Of a DNA stretch of 64,000 nt, positions 21,581 to 62,221 are shown in pieces. The stretch is from positions 20,088,001 through 20,152,000 of the forward strand of contig CM106585.1 in assembly GCA_048013815.1 (NCBI GenBank), written 5' to 3'. This stretch comes from Setoptus koraiensis. Taxonomy: Eukaryota > Arthropoda. How positions within the stretch are numbered: position 1 is the first letter of the stretch; the number at the start of each line of letters is the position of its first letter. The notes beneath the pieces were generated by a model. It made no database searches. It was not told the DNA's origin and saw nothing but the letters and a program-made list of their open reading frames with translations. A program made the translations under genes and the position numbers.

Positions 21581-23317
21581 TTCGTGATAATTGCCGGCCA
21601 TTTGCTGGCCCATTCAATTTCGTTTGAGAGCCGCTGCGCTGCGAGTCGACTAGCAGTAGACAAGTTGTTGCCGGGAAATAAATCGCGCGCGGCAGCCAAT
21701 TCATTACGACGCGGCCCGGCGCGGTTGCTGTGCTGAGCAGCGATAAACGCTCGAGCTCCAGCTCGAGCCCGAGTCGAGCCGCCCCAATGGAGCTTGCCAG
21801 CGGCTCGCTCGATTGGGGCGACTCGACTGGCGATGCCGACACGGCCAGTGCCACAAACCGCTGCGGGCTTGCCGTTGTTGCCGGTTTGCGGCCAGCATGT
21901 TTACACATGAGTCTGCCATATGCATCGACGGCCGTTTGGGCCAGCGTTTTTATTGTTTGTTGTTGCGCTAGCCGACAACTTTGCTAGCCGACACGGCCCA
22001 CGGCCCAATATAATGCACACTGTCTAGAGGGCAATTTGTTTTTGTTGCCTCTGCCCTGTTGCTGCCGTGGCTGTTGTTGCTGTCGGCGCTGTCGTCGGCG
22101 CTGTTGTTGGCAGCAACAGTAGCGATCAACTTGCGCTCGCCCGAACGTCACTTGTAACAATCACGCTGCCGTGGCGATAGGGGCATCGATGATTCAACTC
22201 CTCAGCGCCAACAGCGCGGCAGTAGAAGGCGGCAGCATTTGTTACAGTTTGGGGTCTGTCTGTGACCCATAGCTCACACTGCGCGCCACGCACCACAAGA
22301 CAGTTGGCGCAAAACCAACGCCGGCGTCCTCAATCTCGCTCAGAGACTTTGAGTCAAAGTGGCCGCAAACGCGCAACATTTTGCGGGCCGACAGTCGGTA
22401 ATCCCCGGCTGCAATGCGACTCGCATTATGCCACAGCTTCGGGGTATTAGTGCACTGCTCACAGTTATTACAGTGCAGTTATTTAATATCACACTGTCTG
22501 CGCTGTGATACACAAAATGGGGCCCAATAAATGGCTGCGATGAACGTTACGTCTCATGCACAAATCGCGCAACATACGGCCAGTCAGTCAGCCAGCCAGT
22601 CAGTCAGCCAGCCAGCCAGCCAGTGAGACAATGCAATTGCGATTGCACTGCTGGCTGCTTGACTCACTGTGGCCCATCGAGCCAGACTAGACTGCACAAT
22701 AGTCTACACAGGCGAGCTTGTCAGCGCAAATTGCGCAGACTTGTTTTGGTTGCTTGTAGATGCTTTGTGGCAATAATTCAATCTCGCTGATAATTTAATC
22801 TCTCGCAATTGCTTGCTGTCACGGTGACGTCACCAGGTAACAGGTATCGCCGGCGTGTCGTTGCTCAAGTCATTGCATTGGCGCCAGTGGCCCAAAGCAG
22901 CGACACACAAAGCAGCCAAACATGGCCAGTGTATACAGCACAGATACATGCACTCGTGTTAAAAACACACTGCTCGTAAATGCCTTACATACAGGTGTAA
23001 TGGCAGGCAAATGGCCCGTTTTGTCGCTTGTTTTGTCGGCGGTCGGCGGTCAGCGGTTAATTCAATATTGAGTCAGTTAAATACTGAGTCAGCTAGATAT
23101 TGAGTCAGTTCAATATTGAGTGCCGGCAGCAATTCTAATCTGGCCCGACAAACACACCGTGCACTGCACGTTCGTAGTGACTCTGAACATTTAGCCACTC
23201 TCGCTCGACTGTGCGCATACCGGAAAACACTTTACAAACCGGTAAAGTGGCCAGAGGTGACATTGAACTTGGATTAGCGAGCAATGGCACGCTCACGCGA
23301 CATCTGGCTATGTATAC

Positions 23318-23410
23318 ATATACTGGTATATCTGTATATAACTGTATATATAAACCGGTATATATATATATTATCATATGCATATATTATTGTATGCATA
23401 TATTATTAAG
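23318..23410. repeat. Alternating AT-rich tract
   Basis: TATA/CATATA-rich stretch including TATATATATATAT and repeated GCATATATTATT words. It could form unwound or cruciform DNA. It is low complexity, and a TATA-box role cannot be judged. Confidence 0.6.
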
Positions 23411-25331
23411 CTGGCCATCGTGACCGCCGGGCGCCGCTGACACTGCTGTTGCGCAACGGCACCGATACTTTGCAAATGACTGACGCTAATTCGAGCTAAC
23501 GGCCTGCTCAGTGGCTTCAATCACAGCTCGCCATTGTCGCCAATCGATCATCTAATTAGGAGTGACCACTCCATTAACATTGTAAGTGAACGTGTGCGCG
23601 TGCTCCCAAGTCAGCCCATAAGTCACACTGGCAAGTGGCCGATGATGCCACTGGGCAGCAGAACGAACATTGATTGACAATGAGCACGCAATCGGACACT
23701 GTCATGTCACAGTCATTGTCAGTATGGTCAGTGTAGTTGGCTACCAATATAGTGAGTATGGTCAATAAAGTGCCACGAGCATAGTATGATTGGTTGGTTG
23801 CATGATGGCGTCGCATGACCGATTAGGCCGACACTCGTTACTCGTGTCATGATTGGCGCCCGCTTTGCATGAATGCACTTATGCCACAGTTGGGCCGGTT
23901 TACCGGTATAGCGTCGCCGGTTGTAAACAACATAATCTGCGAGTTTTGCAAGTTGCAACAACAGGCCCGCCACTGCAGCCTGTTAATCTCATTAACAAGT
24001 CTTGCCGATGATGATTGTGTCAGCGATGACGCAGCCGGTGCCATCGGTGCTGTCCGGCCGCCGGCCGCGCACAGTCTCGCCAGTATCTTAGCAGTATGTT
24101 AGCTTAGCTACATACGGGCCAGTTGCGACCGGCCCGTATGCTTGCTAGGCCCGTATGCAGCTTGATGGCGCTTGGTATGATCGGGCGCCATTGCGGCCCG
24201 TCCAGTTTACTCAAGATTTCGGCCCGTCCAGTTTACTTAACCCCGGCCACCGACAAACCTGTCGCCCTGTCGCCCTGTCGCACCTGTGTCGGCCGGGTCA
24301 GCGCGATGCCAGCTGGCCGCGGGCCCAGTTGACCTCTGCATCGCAGGGTGCCCCACACGGTGCCCCCACACGGTTCGGCCACTACAGTCGCAACTACAAC
24401 AACTGAAGTTGTAGTTGTTGCGGCCAGCAGCGAGAGTGCATTTTTTCAGCTTGCTTGTTGTGTAAATTACATAATGTAACACTCGCTGTCCTGCTGGCTG
24501 TTGATGATGCGTCGTTGGCACGTTGTTGGGCGCAACCAGTTAGCCTAATTGGATGTCGCCGGCATCGCCTGACGCAGTCATTAGCAACTGTAACAGCGAG
24601 CAGGCACACATTGGGCTACTATTTTCACTGGTGCCACCAATGAAAATCATTGGTCACTGGCAGCATTCGCTAAACGCATCTTACTCACGCTTGCTCTGGC
24701 TGCATCTCATGCTGACTACATATCATTGTATGATTATCATTGCATCATTTCGCTGCATCTCTCTGTTACCGTATCCAGCGTTTCGTTGCCATCGGGCAAG
24801 ACGTTAGATGGCCACTACAAGCGAGCGAGCGAGCGAGCGCATGCGTTGCCCCAAGACCCACAAGCTAACTCAACTGAGGCAGTAGCAGCACACATTGCGT
24901 AGATTCAACTCGCGCAACGTGTTACGTTGTGTATGCAACGTTGTTATGTAACAGTAGACTGTTTGGCGCCATTTGCACTGTTGTTACATAATGTTGGCCA
25001 CTCAGTCGGCTTGCCAGTGTCATTGCGAGCGAGTGAGCAGGCATTGAACGGGCATCCGGCAGACCGAATGAATATTTGCAACATCCAGCATATCAGCGTA
25101 TCGGCACAACGTACTGTAATGTGTCGCAGCAAGTCGCAACAAAACGCAGCAAGTCGCAACAAAACGCAGCAAGACAGCACAGCATCAGACCGGGCAAGCG
25201 AGCGACAATTTCAGTGATAAGCTAATAAGTGTGACAACTAGCTGAGATACAATAATCAATAATCAATTATCAATAATCGATTGACCACTCAATTGACCGA
25301 TCAATTGAGCCAACGACCCAAACAAACAAAC

Positions 25332-26280
25332 ATGCCAAGCTCGCCAGTGTTGGTGTTGGCGACCATTTGCAACTTTGTCGCAACGCTGTGCCTCGTTCGA
25401 GTTGCTTGTGCGTCGGATTGGCCCGGCTCGGCGGGCAACTTGTCAACTGGCAGCAGCTTACAACAAATCACAATCACGCTCAACACTGTGGCCAACGCCA
25501 GCAGCGGCCCCGAGCGAGCTTACGTTTACAGCGACAGTCAAACGGCAAATATGAGAGCGGCAAATCCGACAACAACAGATACAACAAACACCACTCACAG
25601 GCTCACCAACAAGACGAGCGGCGGCGATCAACGCCAACAACGATACAGACAGGACCAGGCCAAGACGAAACTGATAAACTTCATCAACTACACAAGCAAG
25701 GTCAATCTGGGCCTGGGCAATCTTATTAAGACAACCACCAACGATGCCCTTATGACGACCACGGTGCTGAGAGCGCCCACCGGCCCGAGCACGGCCGCCT
25801 CAGCGAGCAAGTCAGTGGGCCGGGGGTTGCAGCAGGGCGACAAGGCGACGCTACAATCGAGCGACAGCGCCAAGTCGGCCGTCGACAGGTCGCAAACATT
25901 CGCGAGCGGCACGCCCAACAAACAGAGGTCTAGCGCAAGTGTTGGCGCCGGCCCGGCGCGGCCCAAAAAAAGCGACGACGCCAGCGACCGGCCCGACGAG
26001 TCCAATTTGAACGGAGTTGCGTCGGCCGACTTTATGCAAATGATGGACGAGATGATATCGATACAACAAAACGTCAGCATGCGAATATCGCAGGCCAGCC
26101 AGCACATGAGGAAGCAGCAGCAGCAGCCATCGTCGATTAGCAAGCGCCAGGGTCAGCTGCAACCGCCCGTTTCCGCATCCGCATCGCGCGGACCCAGCCA
26201 GAGCGGGGGCAGCGCGCCGCCCACGCAGCAGCGCAACTGGCAACAGGCGGCCAAGACGACCAACAATGGCCCCAGCAGCG

Positions 26281-26314
<34 letters not shown>

Positions 26315-28602
26315 AAACAACAACAGCAGCAGCAGCAACAACACAACGCGGCCCGCCAGCGCCCCGGCGAGCCAGCGACCGGGCCTGCTGGCGCTGACCT
26401 CTTTGTTTGCGCCCGCGGCCAAGACGGCGCTCATGCTGAACCGGCTGCTGCCCCAAGCGGCCGGCCCGGCCGCACTGGCCCCCGCTGCCCCCTCTCTCCC
26501 CGCTGCCCCCACTGGCCCCACCGGCCCCAATGGCCCCAATGGCCTCAATGGCCCCGCTGGCCAGTCGCAACTGCAGCAGCAGCAGCAGTCGCAGTGGCAC
26601 GGTCAGGGCAACCGGAGGGTGTTCCTGTGGAACCCGTTGGCCGTGACGCTGGCGGCGGGCGCCAAGCGACAGCAAGCCGCACACCAGACCTCGGTGCAGC
26701 CGGTGCAGCCCGTGCAGCCCGTGCAGCAAACGTCATTGCAGCAAGCGTCGGTGCAGCAAACGTCCGCCCAACAGGCCCGGCCGGCGGGTCGCTTCCGGCG
26801 GGCGGCGGACGCGCGGCGCGTCGATTGTGCGGGCGGCCAGCAAGCGGCGCCCAGCGTCACGGCCAACAATTGGCTAGAGGCGCAACTGAGCCAGTGCCGC
26901 CAAAACGAGGACACGGTGGCCAAGGTGATCGAGCATAATCTGCCCTCCACTCTGAACGAAATGGAGCGCTTATGTAACAGCACCCAGTTTCTGTTGAGCG
27001 TGTGCTGGCCGCCCACTGGCCCTCATGCGGCCGCGGCCGCCCCACTCACACCAATAAGCGACCCAATAACGGCCCAAGCCAAACAGGCGGCCCCCGAGTG
27101 CGGCGCGGACAGGCCGGGCGCCGGCGCCGGCAAGTCCGGCGCGTGGCCGGTGTACAAATCGACGCTGAGCAGCACCATCAAGGAGCGGGTGCAATGGATT
27201 TCTGTCAACTTGTGCATCGATCACGAGTTCAAGCAAGGTACGTGACGCTGCGCCATCGGCCATCCATCATGCGACACCCACTGTGGCGCCAACTGATCGC
27301 GCCTTCGAGCCGATGATTTATAAATTATCTCTCTCTCTCGCTCTCTCTCGCTCTCCCCTTTTCGCCCGATCTCCATTCAACATTTGACAATTGTTCCATA
27401 TGCACGCTGGTGGCCGATCACGACTGTCAGACTACGTGGACAACGTCCAGTGCCTGAGCAAGTGGGGCGCCAAGTACCAGCCCCAGTCGGCGTGCGCCAG
27501 GGATTACGAGCGCATCATTCGGGTGGTGTCGCACGAACCCGAGCCCGCCAACAGCAGCAACACTGTCGGCGGCGCCAAGACGACGCAGCATCACAGCAGC
27601 AACAACAACAACAAGCCGGGCGCCCACAAACAGGCGCCCGGCGACGAGCTCGAGGGCGACCTTGAACTGCGCACCCTATGCTGGTGAGTAGACTACCTAT
27701 GCTCGCATTCTGCCGCTCGGCCCCAAACAATGACACTTGCCACAAACACACCTCTGATCGCTCTTTTGTCTCGCCCCATATATAACTGTATATTTACCGG
27801 TATTCACCGTCACTTGCGGTTGCTTGCCGTTTGTTTACGCGGCTCGGCGTCGCACCTTCGCGTGGCGCAACAACGCGCACAAACAAATTGGCTGACCAAC
27901 CAACCGACAACAATGGCCAAACGACAACATTGCGCCCAACTGTGCCGCTCACATGTATTATTGCCAATATTACACGTTATCAGCTCGTTCGACGTCTTCC
28001 TCAGGTGCATCAGTGCCCAGGCGGCCAAGGACTGCGGCCAGTCGGCCAGCAAATTCGTTGGACGCTTTTTTGGCAAGCTGGCCGGCGAAGACGTGCGCAT
28101 ACATTGTAGCCAATACAATTATATTGGCAGCAGTGGCAGCAACAGTAGTAGCCACAATCAGCCAGCTAAATCACAGCAGCCGCCACTAATCAATGGTCAG
28201 TCGGCCTCGATATGCCAAGATTGGCAAAAACACAAACAACTGCCGGCCAGACCCAACAAGAACAATAGCACTATTAATAGTCAGAGCGGCGGTAGGCAAC
28301 GAAACAATAACGGACACACAACGGGCAACCAGAATCAGCAGCGCCCAAAGAAGCAGCCAAGCAACAGTTCGGCTAACAGCAATAGTAACAGCAAGGTAAT
28401 GCCATTGTTGTCGGCCGGCCAGACGCAACGCAACGCTGCCGCTTCCACAACAATACCAACAAGCCCCAAACTAGACCTCAGTGGCCTCACCAGCGCACCT
28501 GACTCGTGGCCTTTACTGTTTGTATCACTGTCGCTGTCGCTCACGCTCACAGTGCTCGTCCAGCACCACTCATACCACGACATATTATTGCGCGATGTTT
28601 GA
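25332..28602 (+). CDS. Secreted or surface-anchored cysteine-containing protein, three exons
   Basis: Exons 25332-27237, 27431-27683 and 28005-28602 join in phase and predict about 918 residues. Junctions are AAGCAAG|GTACGT, CTGTCAG|AC, TGCTG|GTGAGT and CCTCAG|GTGC. The N-terminus (MPSSPVLVLATICNFVATLC) is a good signal peptide. The middle is low complexity: poly-N/S, PTGPNGP-like and VQPVQP repeats, and many N-glycosylation sequons early on. The conserved-looking part is a cysteine-bearing helical region (CRQNEDTVAKVIEHNL, LLSVCW, NLCIDHEFKQDYVDNVQCL, CARDYERII, LCWCISAQAAKDCG) that spans all three exons. The extreme C-terminus is hydrophobic (WPLLFVSLSLSLTLTVLV), as in a GPI-anchor signal or single membrane segment. 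I cannot assign a family. An in-frame Met at 25281 exists, but 25332 places the signal peptide first. It is the only plus-strand gene recognised and it converges on the peroxidase gene. Confidence 0.7.
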
Positions 28603-28887
28603 ATTAATTAACTAATCAATATAAATGGCCAATAACTTGTTGGCGATGAGTCATTGGCGACAAGTCATTGGCGATGAGGCTGCGCACTGGCACAGTGGCC
28701 AGAGTGACCGGAGAGGGTGGCCAGTTTGTGCACGTTTGCAGTTCGTGGCAGCACCGCGTTGTATTCACACTAATGTTATTGGCACCATGTCTGCATTGTT
28801 GTAATTGCAACAAACAATTTGTTAATTATGTAATCTCACAGCAGCACTCACTAGCGACCATGACACCAGGTGAATGCTGGCACGAAT

Positions 28888-28893
28888 AATAAA
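28888..28893 (+). terminator. Polyadenylation signal of the plus-strand surface-protein gene
   Basis: AATAAA about 285 nt after the stop codon at 28602. The facing peroxidase gene has its own signal at 29071-29076, so the two transcripts can end without overlapping. Confidence 0.6.
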
Positions 28894-28943
28894 AACTGAA
28901 CAACAATCCGGGTCTCTCGTCGAGCTGTTCGAGCTCATCGATT

Positions 28944-29003
28944 CTACACTCTAGAGTCTGCACCCTAGAGTCTGCACTCTAGAGTCTGCACTCTAGAGTG
29001 TAG
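28944..29003. repeat. 14-bp tandem array of palindromic units bounded by inverted ends
   Basis: CACTCTAGAGTCTG is repeated about 3.9 times from 28947 to 29000, one copy carrying a base change. Each unit holds the palindrome CTCTAGAG (altered in that copy). The outer ends are inverted copies of each other: CTACACTCTAGAG at 28944-28956 and CTCTAGAGTGTAG at 28991-29003. It lies between the polyadenylation signals of two convergent genes. Confidence 0.85.
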
Positions 29004-29070
29004 ACTCCAGATTATGGAGTGAACACGCGGCCAACCTCATTTAACGCAACGGATATCCGTGCCGGCTGTG

Positions 29071-29076
29071 TTTATT
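29071..29076 (-). terminator. Polyadenylation signal of the peroxidase gene
   Basis: Minus-strand AATAAA, 223 nt past the peroxidase stop codon at 29299-29301. Confidence 0.6.
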
Positions 29077-29298
29077 GTTTATCATTAAACGCTCGCATTT
29101 AATTCTTGCTGCCAGCACTAGCTGCGCTTGCAGTGCGAGGTCCACTCTACAAATAACAATGTGACAATAATTCAGGCAAGTGATGATGATGTGATTTATG
29201 GTGGGCGTCGCGCTTGGTCGACATTCAATTGACTAATTGTCGGCCGGCAATCAATTAATACGGTGATTGTTGCATCAGCAATCAGAGTGGCCAACGCT

Positions 29299-32200
29299 CT
29301 ATTTGGTGGCGCTTTGGTCGTGCTTGCTGACCTGCACTCTGGAGCGCACATTTTGACGCTGTTGCGGGCGCTGGCCTTGGCGCTGGCGCTGGCGTTGGCC
29401 TCTTGGGCGCCTCACAACCGTCCGTTGCACAGCACCAACGGGCGTCCCAGCGAGCGGTGCGGTGTCCGGCGAGGCGGGCCCGCTCTCGCGCCAGGCATCC
29501 AGTTTCATGAACGGATAGTGTTTGCAATCTCGCAGGGAATTCTTGTCGTCGTCTTTCGATACAACACCGAACACGTTCGGTTGGGACTGTTTCAGTTCGG
29601 TTGTGTGACACAACACAGACGCCAGACTCACTTGTTCGTGTATGACGGCCAGCTGCTGCTGGCTGAACGGGGCCGGCTGAAGTCTGTTGTCAAAGAAGTA
29701 CCTGTCGCCGTAGCGCGTTCTTCGCATCTGTTCCGCTATCAAGCAAGCAAAGGTGGGCCCCACAGTGGCGCCCTCCATGGCCAGTTCCAATTGGCCGCCC
29801 ACCACTAAATCGATGTCTTGTATGTCTGAGTATATCAGGCGCAACTTGATGCCCGCTCCCAGCTGAAGGATGCTGTCCAATTGGGACCAGCGATGCAATT
29901 TGCCCAGTCCGCAAGCTTCGCGCACCTTGGTGTACGTGGGCAGACCGTGGTCTCGGCCGCGCTGAATGTCCAACGACAGCAGGTCGTGGCCCACCATTTG
30001 CAGTGGCGTTTGGAACAGGCGTCCGTGAATGTCTGCTCGTGTCACAAGCGCACGCAACAACGGATATTTGATTGACGCAAATCGGGGGATACAAACGAGG
30101 TTTTAGTGAGAAAAGGTTCGCGGCAACAACAGCAGTGACTCTCATCTGACCGGCACACTCTCATGATCTGACCGGCAACAGGCAGCCGCGCAATGGGCAA
30201 TCAGATCGGTCTACTCACCGTCGGGCATGTTTTCGTCCCAGTTTCCGCCGCCGTCCAGCAGCATGGCGTTCAGGGTGCCCTTGAAAAGGTGCCTCTTGCA
30301 CACCAGTTGTCCCTGTTGAAACAGCAGCCACACCGGAGTGGGCACGCGCGTCAACATGCCCGAGTCGCTCTTGGTCTGGAACAGGCCCCAAATCAAATTG
30401 TGTAGCCTGTAGGCGCCGTGAGCGTACTCGTTCAGTGTGCCGCCGTATCTCAATTGGGCGTCGTACGACTCCGTGTGACCCTTGTTTGTGTCCACCATAT
30501 CAATGGTGAATTGTTTCAGCACTTGTTTGCCCACCAGCACGGGCAGAAATTCCTTATACACTATCGATTGATATATGGCAATGTTGATGCGACGCGCCTC
30601 CTCAAACAAACGTTCGCTAGACCAATGTGGATTCAATTGGCTCAGTGCCACAACCAACTTGTTGTGCAAACGGAAGAACACTATTTGAATCACCGACAGC
30701 ATAGGTGACTGATTTGCACGCCCATCGCCCACATCCTTGAAGCCTTTCGTATCGTGGGGCATGCACGTGTGACCCTTCACTGCCGGCTTATCGGCCTTAT
30801 CCGATGAGGACACCAGTAGTGCGCTGTTGTTGGGATCGCGCATCTTCCTCGAATCCTCTACACTGTTACCATATACGACGCTCAAGTCTAACCAATGCGT
30901 CACGCCGCTCAATTGTTGCCTGGCACCCAAAACGCAATTGCTGGCCGTCGGCGGCGCCTGAATGTTTCGCACAAAATTCAAACATTTCTTGAATAATCCG
31001 TAAAATGGATCCAATGCGGGCACTTGGATGGGCGCACAATCGAAATGGTGCTTGTCAGCGTCATGTTTGCAACAATCTATGGGCGAGAATGGGTTAAATG
31101 ACAATGACTCCAGCGCGGCCGACGACATGTCCTGCAAGAAGAGTGAATATGATCAATGAAAACCGTTGTCATCAACCATTATCATCCATTCCATTATCAT
31201 CGACCATTAGCAGCACAAATGCGCTCACTGATCTAAACGTTCGCTTGCCTACTTACGTGCGCTATAAACTGGCCAAAAAAGACGCCCCTGTTGTCGCAAT
31301 CAAAACAACAAACGACCATTAGGTTTTGTTAGCATTAATTAGACGCGACAGTTGACACAAAAACGCTGAACTTTTCTACTCACATCTGACTGATCACTTT
31401 GCTTTGGCTGTCCAAAAGTCCGAACGATATCACAGATACTTCGCGCGCCCCTGGCAATGCGTTGCCATTCACACCTTTTTCTCTCAGCGCTTGGAAGCCG
31501 TCGTCGTAACTGAGGAGAGGCAGTGAAAACAAGAATCGATTTTGCTGTTAGAGGCATTGGCGTAATCAATTGGCAAAATTCAGTTTGAAACTATTACTCA
31601 CTATGGCAACAGCAGGCGATCGTAGCCTGTATTGGAACTGCCTAAACTCGGATATTCTAAGTTATTGCAAGAACCGTCCAGTGCTCGATAAGGGGCCGCT
31701 CCATCGCACTTAGGCTCCGGCTGACAGACAAAATTCAATTTATACTCGCTAAGTTGGTGTGCTTTGTTGCGTATCATTGGACCTAACGACGAATTGGACC
31801 TGTACGGAGGCAAATAAACAAATTGTCGTGAGAGAGTATCCGTGACAAAATCAATTCATTAGTGAGCTGACTGATCTGTTTTTATAGCATACCTCTCGGA
31901 GAGAAAATACTGCATTGCATCCAAATAACGGATACCATTCACTAGTCCACTGTCGGTGTAACCAAATTTTGGCATTTGGCTTGTGGCCGCACTGATATTC
32001 ATATTTAACAATTGTTGTTTGCTTCCAGAATTGCCTGTCTCGACAGACTCTGAGATAGCTTGCATTGCCGATGCAAATTGATTATGTTGCTCTAGAGAAT
32101 ATCCGAATACCGTGGTGTCAGTGCTTCCGGATTCTGAAGGAATTTGAAAATTATTTATTTGTGCTTGTCTTCTTTCAGCCAACTCTTCTAGGCCTCTTGG

Positions 32201-32575
32201 TGTTGATTTTGATTCATCTGTCAGGCTGTTATTGAAACAACAGACTGCTTGTCTGTGCCCGCGGTTGTTACAGCTTTCTATTGGGGCCTCAAAAGCCTCA
32301 AGACATTTCTTTGCTTCCACGCAAAAACCGCCCTGCAATACGTTGATATTACCCAAACACTGTGATCCAGATAAAGAGTCGCCGCTATCTGTCGTCACTG
32401 ATCGAGGCGATCGATTCGCTGTGACGATTCTGTCCACACTCTCATTATGTAACTCGTTACTTGCTGACTTGTCACATGACTGACAATCAAGATTGGTGGT
32501 ATGCTGGGCATCAAAAATTTGTAAATTGTTGGCAAAAACTAAAAAACCCAACGTTAGTATTATCTTTTTCGCCAT
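29299..32575 (-). CDS. Secreted CLIP-like / animal haem peroxidase, six exons
   Basis: Exons 32575-31893, 31799-31602, 31509-31384, 31287-31257, 31131-30219 and 30032-29299 join in phase and predict about 894 residues. A signal peptide (MAKKIILTLGFLVFANN) precedes a six-cysteine segment (CLGNINVLQGGFC ... CNNRGHRQAVCC) with CLIP-domain spacing. The animal peroxidase domain follows: YRALDGSCNN, YDRLLLPYYDDGF, distal-His motif GQFIAHD, LDLSVVYGN, GDGRANQSPML (catalytic-Arg region), FFRLHNKLV, proximal-His region AYRLHNLIWG, and DIQRGRDHGLP. The family is that of peroxinectin and chorion peroxidase, extracellular enzymes that crosslink proteins or act in immunity. The tail is basic and Gln/Arg-rich. 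Two active-site oddities are noted separately. The last acceptor (GAGCAG at 30033-30038) is inferred: no AG lies closer upstream without an in-frame stop, and a few residues may be missing there. Confidence 0.92.
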
Positions 32576-33487
32576 CAGTGAGCCTTTTGCAATAACTTCA
32601 AGATGCTGATTCTATAAGTTTGGTTAGTCCGATGTCAATCGGATTTGGTTTGATTTGCTTAACTAGTGTTTATTCAAGAATACCGTCGTACTCTATCACG
32701 ACGAAGGAATCAATTGGGTTCTGGTCACTGACAGTGGTACTTGCGTATTTGAACTAAAACAATCGCACTTCGTTCAAGCCTGTCAGCGAAAACGATTTCA
32801 GCTAATGAGTTTAGCATGTGCACAAAATGTCTGCGAACAATTCTTGATTAATATTGGTAGAAATCCAGACAACAAGAAAAAAGAATGGAAAGGTCAATTT
32901 TCATAACCGATAAGTTCAGAAATGTCAGACAAAAATCGTCACCCGATCCAGACGCTTAGCCTCCTCAGGTGACTACCGATACGATGCATATTGAACGCTA
33001 GAAAAGTAGAATCACAGTTAAAATGAAGAACTATTCCAACAGGTGAGGTTCAAATGACGTCAACAAGAGCTCGGTAGCTACTACAAAAGAATTCAGTTTA
33101 ACGAGGGACTTTAATTTAAAAAGTTTGTTATGTACTCATAAATCGTAATGAGCATTATCTGTATAGTTTATCTAAATGATTACATGAAGTAGTTGTAGAT
33201 ATTTCAATCATAGCGCATTTAACAGATCACAATTTAAAACATAATCACAATGTATCAATGTATATAGGTCAGTACTCTTCGAATCACGTTCTCCTATAAT
33301 AATTTAGATGTAATGATGTACAAATATCAGTGTATGCTTAGACACAGTAGTATACTCTCAGATATAAAATTCTTTCAAATTCTGAATTCATTTCTAAAAA
33401 TCATTAAAATAAAGATTAATGCATTTTATCAAGTATGGTTCGATTAAAATGAGTTTCCCAACATGATGAGATCATTCAATCATCACC
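32576..33487. other. Peroxidase promoter and KDM3 3' flank
   Basis: About 900 bp between two minus-strand genes. The upper part should be the peroxidase 5' region and the lower part the 3' UTR of KDM3. I see no perfect AATAAA on the minus strand close to the KDM3 stop. An ATTAAA at about 33109-33114 is a possible substitute. No coding region is seen. Confidence 0.45.

Positions 33488-62221
<28,734 letters not shown>

Larger units (their letters stand above)
17087..25331. other. Long gene-poor region
   Basis: Over 8 kb in which I recognise no protein or RNA gene. Composition shifts from AT-rich (17.1-18.5 kb) to GC-rich (19-25 kb), with many GCCAGC/CCGGCC words. Local repeats are the 10-bp array at 21521-21580, CAGCCAGTCAGTCAG-type repeats near 22580-22625, three ATTGAGTCAG-type units near 23068-23125, and an alternating AT tract at 23318-23410. 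Overlapping open frames near 20.6-21.9 kb lie on both strands in several phases. They look like a by-product of high GC content. Regulatory DNA for the gene starting at 25332 is likely here but cannot be pinned down. Confidence 0.5.

Noticed and set aside
20597-21925. Many overlapping open frames on both strands, the longest about 200 codons
   Set aside because: High GC content and the 10-bp array explain them. None shows family motifs, consistent splice sites or a signal peptide with downstream continuity.
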